Source: Alteraurantiacibacter hainanensis (GTDB lineage Bacteria > Pseudomonadota > Alphaproteobacteria > Sphingomonadales > Sphingomonadaceae). Taken from it: a DNA stretch of 64,000 nucleotides. This document shows, piece by piece, positions 52,199 to 59,863 of this stretch. Made by a program: the position numbers and the translations under genes. The notes under the pieces were generated by a model. The model searched no databases and was not told the DNA's origin. It saw only the letters and a list, made by a program, of their open reading frames with translations. The stretch lies in contig NZ_JAZAPB010000001.1 of assembly GCF_036321025.1 (NCBI RefSeq), positions 496,001 to 560,000 on the forward strand. Reading direction: 5' to 3'. How positions within the stretch are numbered: the stretch's first letter is position 1; each line of letters starts with the position of its first letter.

Positions 52199-52906
52199 AT
52201 GGACACCGCAGGGCCGGACAGCCATCGTTTTCGCTACTTCGACCTGGTCATGGCGGCCTTTGTCGTGGTGCTTGTCCTGTCGAACGTCATCGGGGCTGCC
52301 AAGCTTTCCACCGTGGCAGGCTTCACCTTCGGGGCGGGCATTCTGTTCTTCCCGCTATCCTACGTGATCGGCGACGTGCTGACCGAGGTGTACGGCTATG
52401 CCCGCGCGAGGCGAGTGATCTGGGCCGGTTTCGCTGCTCTTGTGTTCATGGCGGTCATGAGTTTCGTCGTCGTTGCCCTCCCCCCATCCGAAAGCTGGAC
52501 GGGACAGGCCGCCTACGAGCAGGTTTTCGGCCAGGTGCCCCGCATAGTGCTCGCCTCCATCACCGCGTTCTGGGCCGGCGAATTCGTGAATTCCTATGTC
52601 ATGGCGAAGATGAAGGTGTGGACCGCGGGCAAGGCCCTGTGGACGCGGACCATCGGTTCGACCGTGGTGGGCCAGGGTGTCGACAGCCTGCTGTTCTATC
52701 CCATCGCCTTTCTCGGCGTGTGGGAGACGCGCGACGTGCTGATCGTGATGGTCACGAACTGGGCGCTGAAAGTGGGCTGGGAGGCCGTGCTGACGCCGGT
52801 TACCTACCGCGTCGTCGGCTTTCTGAAGGATAGGGAAGGCGTCGAGATATTCGATACCGACACCGATTTCTCGCCATTTGCGAGCCGCGAACGCCCTAGG
52901 GCGTAG
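52199..52906 (+). CDS. Queuosine precursor transporter (YhhQ/VUT family)
   Basis: 235 residues, six or seven membrane segments. FFPLSYVIGDVLTEVYGYARARRVIW is the VUT-family signature, with FWAGEFVNSYVMAKMKV and RTIGSTVVGQGVDSLLFYP. Imports preQ0/preQ1 for queuosine in tRNA. Confidence 0.93.
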   Translation: MDTAGPDSHRFRYFDLVMAAFVVVLVLSNVIGAAKLSTVAGFTFGAGILFFPLSYVIGDVLTEVYGYARARRVIWAGFAALVFMAVMSFVVVALPPSESWTGQAAYEQVFGQVPRIVLASITAFWAGEFVNSYVMAKMKVWTAGKALWTRTIGSTVVGQGVDSLLFYPIAFLGVWETRDVLIVMVTNWALKVGWEAVLTPVTYRVVGFLKDREGVEIFDTDTDFSPFASRERPRA

Positions 52907-52928
52907 CCAGGCGAAATGGCCGCCGGCG

Positions 52929-53153
52929 TCAGTCCGCCAGCAGCCAGATCGCGAGATAGATGAGGATGAAGCTGCCGAACCCGGCAACGGCACCCACCAG
53001 GAATACCAGCCGAACGATCAGCGGGTTGATCCCAAGGTATTTGGCAATCCCTCCGCAAACCCCGGCGATCTTGCCGTCTGCGTGATCGAGACGGAAGCTC
53101 TTCGAAGATGCCGGGCGCACGGCGTTGTAGTTGTCGTGGCTCAGCTTGCTCAT
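52929..53153 (-). CDS. Second PspC-domain protein
   Basis: 74 residues, essentially one PspC domain: FRLDHADGKIAGVCGGIAKYLGI followed by two close helices (VRLVFLVGAVAGFGSFILIYLAIWLLAD). Lacks the C-terminal coiled-coil part of the pspC at 40637. ATGA overlap with the 40-aa peptide gene; last gene of the second sigma-54 operon. Confidence 0.9.
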   Translation of the reverse strand: MSKLSHDNYNAVRPASSKSFRLDHADGKIAGVCGGIAKYLGINPLIVRLVFLVGAVAGFGSFILIYLAIWLLAD

Positions 53154-53272
53154 GCCAGCAGGCCCGCGACGCTCGTAGCATGGGGGTTTGCAAAGCTGCT
53201 GACCAACAGCGTAAGGGTTACGGCGATGGCGGCGAAGCCGGCCATCAGCTTGGTCTGGAATTCATTGGTCAT
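53150..53272 (-). CDS. 40-aa membrane peptide, second sigma-54 operon
   Basis: ATG 53272, AAGGAGAC just upstream, stop overlapping the PspC start. Sequence MTNEFQTKLMAGFAAIAVTL and then LLVSSFANP and AGLLA. Clearly homologous to the 42-aa peptide encoded just before it (both have F-AAxxVTxTxLVSSF), so a tandem duplicate. One membrane helix. Confidence 0.75.
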   Translation of the reverse strand: MTNEFQTKLMAGFAAIAVTLTLLVSSFANPHATSVAGLLA

Positions 53273-53310
53273 TTCAGTCTCCTTGGTTTGAACGTGGTTG
53301 GAAGTTTGGA

Positions 53311-53439
53311 TCAGGCCAGGATGCTGGCGATAATGCTGGCTTCCGGGGTCGAAAAGCTGCTGACGAGGATCGTGGTGGTCACCACCACGGCGGCGAAAGC
53401 GGCGGAAATGCGAGCGGCGAAGTCATTGGCGAAAGTCAT
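53311..53439 (-). CDS. 42-aa membrane peptide, first gene of second sigma-54 operon
   Basis: ATG 53439 with GAGGGA upstream, 42 bases after the expected start of the sigma-54 transcript. MTFANDFAARISAAFAAVVV then TTTILVSSFSTPEASII. One hydrophobic helix with an N-terminal amphipathic segment. Homologous to the next peptide and similar in layout to the 50-aa gene heading the main psp operon. Confidence 0.75.
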   Translation of the reverse strand: MTFANDFAARISAAFAAVVVTTTILVSSFSTPEASIIASILA

Positions 53440-53492
53440 TTTGTTTCCCTCTTGTGTTTGGATCGAACCATTTCGTCCCATGTCCCCAACAT

Positions 53493-53508
53493 TGCAGGCG
53501 GCGTGCCA
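53493..53508 (-). promoter_or_regulatory. Sigma-54 promoter of second psp-type operon
   Basis: TGGCAC-GCCGC-CTGCA on the minus strand, one mismatch to consensus, all invariant positions present. Expected start near 53482. It drives the two small peptides and the PspC-domain gene. Confidence 0.9.
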
Positions 53509-53521
53509 GTTTTGAAAAACC

Positions 53522-53533
53522 GCAGAATTCTGC
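53522..53533. promoter_or_regulatory. Perfect 12-bp palindrome upstream of second sigma-54 promoter
   Basis: GCAGAATTCTGC, a perfect palindrome, 13 bases from the -24 box, at the same place as the psp-operon site. Further out are CCCACAATGTGGG (53575-53587) and GGTTTC...GAAACC (53557-53576), which may be more distal sites. Confidence 0.6.
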
Positions 53534-53574
53534 CATTCCTGTTCACGCAACAGAAAGGTTTCCGATTTCTGAAA

Positions 53575-53587
53575 CCCACAATGTGGG
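53575..53587. promoter_or_regulatory. Palindrome CCCACA-A-TGTGGG
   Basis: Perfect 6-base arms between the second sigma-54 operon and recF, overlapping a GGTTTC/GAAACC pair. At about -95 to -105 from the sigma-54 start it is at the usual distance for an enhancer-binding protein such as PspF; it could equally serve recF. Confidence 0.45.
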
Positions 53588-53662
53588 AAATTTCACCAAT
53601 ATTCTGACACGGCGCTTTCCGGTGGCGTGCCGCTGCCGCCTCGCATAGGGACTGCCTGCAAC

Positions 53663-54748
53663 ATGGCGCTCGATCGCATCACCCTGTCGACCTTCCGCAA
53701 CCATGCCGCCACGCAGATGGACGGCACGCAGCAGCTCAACCTGCTGGTGGGGGAAAACGGCGCGGGAAAGACCAATGTGCTCGAAGCGCTTTCGCTCTTC
53801 GCTCCAGGGCGCGGAATGCGCCGCGCGGCCCTCGCCGACATGGCCGAGCTGGAGGGCGCAGGCGGATTTGCCGCCAGCGTATCGTTGGACACCGGCGATG
53901 GCGGCGAGCCGGTCAAGCTGGGAACGGGCATGGCGGCGGAGAGGCCTGGACGCCGCATAGTGCAGGTCAACGGAGCGGAAGCCACGGCGATCAGTCTAGG
54001 CGAGTGGCTCGCCATGGGATGGCTGACCCCGGCCATGGACCGCCTCTTCACGGATAGCGCGGGCGCGCGGCGGCGCTACATGGATCGCCTCGCCGTGGCG
54101 CTGGAGCCGGGCCACGCTCGCGCCGCCAGCCGCTACGAGGCTGCCCTGCGCGAGCGGAACAAGCTGCTTTCGGACGAGAACGAACCCGATCCGGCCTGGC
54201 TGGATTCAATCGAGGCGCAGATGGCACAGGCGGGTGCGGCCCTTGCGCAAGGGCGTGTCCGCCTGATCGAGGCGCTCGACCGTCGCCTGCTGGAACTGCC
54301 CGAAGCGCCGTTTGCCCGCCCCGCCCTTGCCTACGTGCCCGGTGGGACGCTGACCGAAGCCGACCTGGCCGCAATGTGGCGACAGGAACGCTCCCGCGAC
54401 CGGGCGGCGCAGCGAACTCTGGCAGGCCCGCACCGCGACGAACTGGCGGTGACCATGGCGGGAAAGGGAATGGCGGCCGCGGAATGCTCGACCGGAGAGC
54501 AGAAGGCCATGCTGGTCGCGATCACCCTCGCCCACGCCGAACTCGCCGCGCGCGGCCGTCCAGGTGTCCTGCTGTTGGATGAAGTGGCCGCCCACCTCGA
54601 TCCCGTACGACGAGCGGCGCTGTTCGACCGGCTGCGCGCCAGCGGCACTCAGGTCTGGCTGACGGGCACCGAAGCCGCCCCGTTCGAGAGCATCCTTGAA
54701 GAAGCCGCCGTATGGCGAGTGGCCGGGGGAACGGTAGAGCGGCAGTAG
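53663..54748 (+). CDS. recF: DNA replication and repair protein RecF
   Basis: 361 residues from ATG 53663. Walker A GENGAGKT (30-37), signature CSTGEQKAML, Walker B LLLDEVAAHLD, and the N-terminal LSTFRNH. Loads RecA at gaps with RecO/R. Not next to dnaN/gyrB, as in many Alphaproteobacteria. Confidence 0.96.
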   Translation: MALDRITLSTFRNHAATQMDGTQQLNLLVGENGAGKTNVLEALSLFAPGRGMRRAALADMAELEGAGGFAASVSLDTGDGGEPVKLGTGMAAERPGRRIVQVNGAEATAISLGEWLAMGWLTPAMDRLFTDSAGARRRYMDRLAVALEPGHARAASRYEAALRERNKLLSDENEPDPAWLDSIEAQMAQAGAALAQGRVRLIEALDRRLLELPEAPFARPALAYVPGGTLTEADLAAMWRQERSRDRAAQRTLAGPHRDELAVTMAGKGMAAAECSTGEQKAMLVAITLAHAELAARGRPGVLLLDEVAAHLDPVRRAALFDRLRASGTQVWLTGTEAAPFESILEEAAVWRVAGGTVERQ

Positions 54749-54758
54749 GCCTTGCCGA

Positions 54759-55496
54759 CTATTCCTCGCCGTCGGGCAGCGCGGCAGCCACATCGTCCAC
54801 CGTCGCTGCGACCATCGCTTCCAGTCCTTCCGCGGTCGGGTGGATGCGATCGTCCTGCATCAGCTCGGGCTGGTCGTAGACTGGCTCCATGAAGAACGGC
54901 ACCAGCGCGGTATCGTATTGCTGCGACAGCGCGGGATACAGGCCGTCGAACTGGCCCACGTATTCCACGCCCAGGTTGGGCGGCGCGCGCATGCCCATCA
55001 GCAGCACGGGGATACCGCGCGATTGCACTTCCTCGATGATGGCGCCCAGGTTCTCGCGCGTCTGCTCCACGTCGATCCCGCGCAGCAGGTCGTTGCCGCC
55101 CAGTTCGATGATCGCAAGGTCGATGTCCGCCTCGGCATTGTCCAGCACGAAGCCGATCCGCTGGCGACCCGCGGCAGTGGTGTCGCCCGAAACGCCTGCA
55201 TCGATCACCCGGGCATTGATCCCGCGCCCGCGCAGGGCTCGCTCCAGCGTCTCGGGATAGCCCTGCTCCTCGTCGACGTTGTAACCGGCCATCAGGCTGT
55301 TGCCGAAGCCCAGGATCACCCGTTCCGGCCCCATCACCGGCATGGGCTCTTCAAGCGCGCTCGCAGGTGCTGCGGTTGCTCCGGGTTCCGCCACCGGCGT
55401 TTCGGAGCCACAGGCGGCCAGCGCCAGCGTTATCGGGGAAATGATCGACAAAGCGCGTATGGCGCTAGGCCACCGCCTTAGGACTGGCTTGCTCAT
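54759..55496 (-). CDS. Lipoprotein arylesterase / SGNH hydrolase (TesA-like)
   Basis: 245 residues. Lipoprotein signal with LALAACG (Cys29). SGNH blocks: GFGNSLMAG with Ser67 (N replaces the usual D of GDSL), GGNDLLRG, and DDRIHPTAEG with the catalytic Asp/His. Divergent from the ybbA-type ATPase, the classic tesA-ybbA arrangement. Confidence 0.9.
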   Translation of the reverse strand: MSKPVLRRWPSAIRALSIISPITLALAACGSETPVAEPGATAAPASALEEPMPVMGPERVILGFGNSLMAGYNVDEEQGYPETLERALRGRGINARVIDAGVSGDTTAAGRQRIGFVLDNAEADIDLAIIELGGNDLLRGIDVEQTRENLGAIIEEVQSRGIPVLLMGMRAPPNLGVEYVGQFDGLYPALSQQYDTALVPFFMEPVYDQPELMQDDRIHPTAEGLEAMVAATVDDVAAALPDGEE

Positions 55497-55523
55497 GCAT
55501 CATAGCTATGCCATCGCCGCCCC

Positions 55524-56225
<702 letters not shown>

Positions 56226-56228
56226 CGC

Positions 56229-58736
56229 ATGGGCTGGGCCACCGCCTGGACCATCGCCCGGCGCGATCTGGCCAGCGGGTTTCGCGGGCTGCGCCTGCTG
56301 CTCGTCTGCCTGTTTCTGGGTGTCGGCGCGCTGGCGGCGATCGGCAGCCTGACTTCCGCCATACAGGGCGAGCTGGATAGCCAGGGACAGGCGATCCTGG
56401 GCGGCGACCTGGAGATAGAGCTGTGGCAGCGCATGCCCAGCGAAGAGGAAATGACCTTCCTCGAAGAGTACGGCACGACCTCGCCCGGCTATCGCCTGCA
56501 GGCCATGGCCACGACGCCCGATGCCGCCGTACCCGTGGAACTGAAGGCGGTCGCGCCCAACTATCCGATGTACGGCACGCTGCGGCTTGCAGGCGGCTCC
56601 ACCTTCGGTGCGCCGCCCCAAGGGCAGGCCTTCCTGGCCCCGGGCGCGGCAGAACGGCTGAACGTCGAGCCGGGCGACAGCTTCACGCTGGGCACCGAGC
56701 AAGTGATGGTGGCCGGCATCATCGAGGAGGAGCCGGATCGCCTGTCCGAAGGCTTTGCGCTGGGACAGACGGTGATTGTGCCGCTGGGCCTGCCCGAAGC
56801 TGCCGGTCTCGTGGCGCCCGGCGCCATGTTCCAGACCAAGACCCGCATCGCCTTCGACGGCAACCAGGACCCTGATGAGGTGGCGGAGGCCCTGCAGGAA
56901 GCCTTTCCGGAAAGCCCCTTCGACATCCGCACGCGCAACCGCGCTTCGCCCGGCGCGGATCGCTTTGTCAGCCGCATGGGCGAATTCCTGACGCTGGTGG
57001 GGCTTGCCGCGCTGGTGATCGCGGGCATCGGCATCGGCGGCGGCGTGAATTCCTATCTTGAAGCGCGGCGCAATTCGATCGCGACGCTGAAGATCCTGGG
57101 CGCAACCTCGCGCGACATCAGCCACATCTATGCGCTGGAAATCGGCATCGCCGCCTGCCTTGGCGCGGCGGCGGGCCTGGCTGTAGGCGTGATGGTGACG
57201 CCGCTGCTCGCGGGCGCTCTCGGCTCCCTGCTGCCCGTCACGACCGAGTTCGTGATCGATCCGCTGGCGCTTTTGCGCGCGGCGGCATTCGGCCTGCTTG
57301 TCGCGCTGGTGTTCGCCGCACCGCCGCTGGTGCGCGCCCGGCAGTTTCCGGCGATGGCCCTGATGCGCGCGCGGGTTTCGCCGCTGGCGCAGCAATGGCG
57401 CGCCGCCGCGCTGCCCGTCGGCCTCGGCATCGCAGGCATCGTGGCGCTCGCAGTGATCGGTTCCAACGATCCGCTGCTGTCCGCCATGTTCCTTGGCGGG
57501 GCCGCAGCGATCCTGGGTTTCCTGGCCCTCCTGGGCCGGGCCATTCGCTGGGCGGCTTCGCGCATGCCGCGCCCGTCCGATCCGATCGTGCGAGCCGCCG
57601 TTGCCAATCTCCACCGCCCCGGAGCCGCCACCGGATCGCTGGTGACGGCGCTGGGCTTCGGCCTCTCCGCCTTTGTCCTGCTGGCAGGCGTGCAGTCGAG
57701 CCTGGACGGCAACATCCAGCGCTCCGTGCCCGAGCGCGCGCCCGACTACTTCGTGCTCGACGTGCCGCGCGAAGGAGTGGAGGAATTCCGCTCCATCGTC
57801 ACCGGCATCGCGCCTGACGCATCCATCGAGACGGTGCCGTCCCTGCGCGGCGCGATCACCGCCTTCGGACCGGAAGGGGACATGACGCGCGTGGCCGACA
57901 TGGAAGAGCGCGAGGGGACCTGGGGCCTTCGCGGCGAACGCGGCCTGACCTATTCCGATACCGTGCCGAGCGGCAATGTCCTCACCAATGGCGATTGGTG
58001 GGATGAAGGATATTCGGGCGAACCCCTCGTCTCCGTTGACGAGGAACTGGCCACCGCGGCAGGCATCGCCATCGGCGACATGATCACGGTGAACGTGCTT
58101 GGCGTCGATTTCACCGCGCGCGTCGCCAACACCCGCCGCATCGACTGGGAAAGCCTGGGCTTCAACTACGTCTGGGTATTTTCCGCCAACACGTTCGACA
58201 GTGCTCCGCACAACCTCGCCGCCACCATCGAACTGCCCGAGGGCACCCAGGCGAGCGGTTTGCTGCGCACGCTGGTGTCGGCCTTCCCCAGCTCAAGCGT
58301 GATCGAGGTCGGGCCGATCCTGGCCGAAGCGCGCACCATTCTCGATCAGGTGAGCCTCGCCATCCTGGCCGCCGCCTCTGTCGCAGTGCTGGCGGGCATC
58401 GCGGTGCTGCTGGGGGCGATTGCCGCCGCGCGCGCGGCGCGCATCTACGACACCGTGATCCTGCGCGTGCTGGGCGCCAGCCGCCGTCAGTTGCTGGTCC
58501 TGCAGTTCGCCGAATTCGGTCTGCTCGCCGCCGTGCTGGCGGTGGTGGCGCTGGCGATGGGCAGCGGGATCGCGTGGCTCGTCATCGTGCAGATGTTCGA
58601 ATTCGACTGGCTGCCCGACTGGACGGAAATCATCGCCGTGCTGGGTGGAGGACTGGTGCTGGTCCTCGCCTTCGCGCTGGGCGCCTCGCTGCCCCTGCTG
58701 CGCGCCCGCCCGGCGCAGACGCTCCGCTCGCTCTAG
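56229..58736 (+). CDS. FtsX-like ABC permease (YbbP type)
   Basis: 835 residues: N-terminal helix, a large periplasmic region, and two FtsX-type four-helix blocks (GIGIGGGVNSYLEARRNSIATLKILGATSRDI; RAARIYDTVILRVLGASRRQLLV). Forms with YbbA a mechanotransmission-type ABC complex, possibly acting on lipids or with the adjacent esterase TesA. Confidence 0.93.
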   Translation: MGWATAWTIARRDLASGFRGLRLLLVCLFLGVGALAAIGSLTSAIQGELDSQGQAILGGDLEIELWQRMPSEEEMTFLEEYGTTSPGYRLQAMATTPDAAVPVELKAVAPNYPMYGTLRLAGGSTFGAPPQGQAFLAPGAAERLNVEPGDSFTLGTEQVMVAGIIEEEPDRLSEGFALGQTVIVPLGLPEAAGLVAPGAMFQTKTRIAFDGNQDPDEVAEALQEAFPESPFDIRTRNRASPGADRFVSRMGEFLTLVGLAALVIAGIGIGGGVNSYLEARRNSIATLKILGATSRDISHIYALEIGIAACLGAAAGLAVGVMVTPLLAGALGSLLPVTTEFVIDPLALLRAAAFGLLVALVFAAPPLVRARQFPAMALMRARVSPLAQQWRAAALPVGLGIAGIVALAVIGSNDPLLSAMFLGGAAAILGFLALLGRAIRWAASRMPRPSDPIVRAAVANLHRPGAATGSLVTALGFGLSAFVLLAGVQSSLDGNIQRSVPERAPDYFVLDVPREGVEEFRSIVTGIAPDASIETVPSLRGAITAFGPEGDMTRVADMEEREGTWGLRGERGLTYSDTVPSGNVLTNGDWWDEGYSGEPLVSVDEELATAAGIAIGDMITVNVLGVDFTARVANTRRIDWESLGFNYVWVFSANTFDSAPHNLAATIELPEGTQASGLLRTLVSAFPSSSVIEVGPILAEARTILDQVSLAILAAASVAVLAGIAVLLGAIAAARAARIYDTVILRVLGASRRQLLVLQFAEFGLLAAVLAVVALAMGSGIAWLVIVQMFEFDWLPDWTEIIAVLGGGLVLVLAFALGASLPLLRARPAQTLRSL

Positions 58737-59230
58737 GTGAAAACCGAGGCGTGGGCCGGATCCTTGGGATCGGGCCCCCAGCGGTTCGGCCCCTCCTGCC
58801 CCGGAAGCGCGCAGATCACGAGGATGCCGATGAACCCGAAGAACGAGATCATGTTCAACACGGGCACGAAATTCAGGATCAGCACCCCGGCATACCACCA
58901 GCCGGACATCCCCCGGTCATGCAGGCGACGCACGGTAACCGCCAGGTTCGGCACCAGTGTTCCCAGCACGAATATCAGGTAGAAAACTGCGCCGAGCCAG
59001 AAAGCGGCGCCCATCCCGGCGAAGGGCTCTGCATCCAGCGTCGACGGGTCGATATTGTCGCCGAACATTATCTGCCAGGGAAAGCCGGAGAACATGACGA
59101 GCATCAGCCCGATGGCGAGGGCGAAGTAGCCCAGCGTCCACCACCAGAACTCTGCCCGCCCCGCTCGTCCGCGGAAATCCGCGTAGCGGCGCAAAGGCTC
59201 GATCATCCATTGAAGCGGCGATTTGCCCAT
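58733..59230 (-). CDS. DUF805 membrane protein
   Basis: 165 residues. Begins near YADFRGRAGRAEFWWW, the DUF805 signature, and has four membrane helices with TVRRLHDRGMSGWWY and the C-terminal GQEGPNRWGPDP. Function unknown. The stop overlaps the YbbP stop convergently. Confidence 0.92.
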   Translation of the reverse strand: MGKSPLQWMIEPLRRYADFRGRAGRAEFWWWTLGYFALAIGLMLVMFSGFPWQIMFGDNIDPSTLDAEPFAGMGAAFWLGAVFYLIFVLGTLVPNLAVTVRRLHDRGMSGWWYAGVLILNFVPVLNMISFFGFIGILVICALPGQEGPNRWGPDPKDPAHASVFT

Positions 59231-59256
59231 CCCTGCCCCCTGACTTGCGGACGCGA

Positions 59257-59730
59257 CTATTCGAAAACGCCTGCCGTCGCGTGTTCGCCCGGCTTCCCCT
59301 TGATGACGAGGGTGCTGGCCAGCATGTCGTGCAGGCCCTGCTTTTTCGCAGTGAAGGCGACCATGATGTAGCCGATCAGCAGGATCAGCGCGGAAAGGAT
59401 CTTCGCGAGATATCGCCCTACGCCACGCAGGAAGCTGATCCTGTTTCCGCCATCGTCGACGACCACCAAGCCAAGCACCTTCTTGCCAACCGTTGCCTGC
59501 CAGGAGGAGCTTTCCAGTCCGGCGAAATAAGCAATGCCGATGATGAAATTCAGCAGGCTGCCCAGCGGGCTCGCGCCTTCGGGTTCTACGCCAGTGGGGG
59601 CCAGCGCAGCGTCAAGATCGACGCCGAAATCAATGCCGGTCAGCGTCTGCAAGACCGTGATCGAAATTCCCAGGACGATTATGTCGATCAGATAGGCCGC
59701 AACCCTGATCCAGAACCCTGCATAAAACAT
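59257..59730 (-). CDS. RDD family membrane protein
   Basis: 157 residues, three membrane segments. AGFWIRVAAYLIDIIVLG provides the R and D of the family, with WQATVGKKVLGLVVVD and GRYLAKILSALILLIGYIMVAFTAKKQGLHDML. Function uncertain, sometimes ion transport. Same strand as DUF805 26 bp downstream. Confidence 0.92.
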   Translation of the reverse strand: MFYAGFWIRVAAYLIDIIVLGISITVLQTLTGIDFGVDLDAALAPTGVEPEGASPLGSLLNFIIGIAYFAGLESSSWQATVGKKVLGLVVVDDGGNRISFLRGVGRYLAKILSALILLIGYIMVAFTAKKQGLHDMLASTLVIKGKPGEHATAGVFE

Positions 59731-59811
59731 GTGAAACCCTGCCCCTTCAGTCTGCCCGCATGTGATTAGGAAACGATCATAGTTTCACTGCGAGCGCAAG
59801 GTGCTCGAATG

Positions 59812-59839
59812 AAAAAGGGGGCCGCGAAGGGCCCCCTTT
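59812..59839 (-). terminator. Rho-independent terminator after TonB-dependent receptor
   Basis: AAAGGGGGCC (59814-59823) pairs with GGCCCCCTTT (59830-59839); on the minus strand it is followed by TTTC, ending the receptor transcript. Confidence 0.85.
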
Positions 59840-59863
59840 CCGTAGCTCTCGTCGTCCTGCGAC

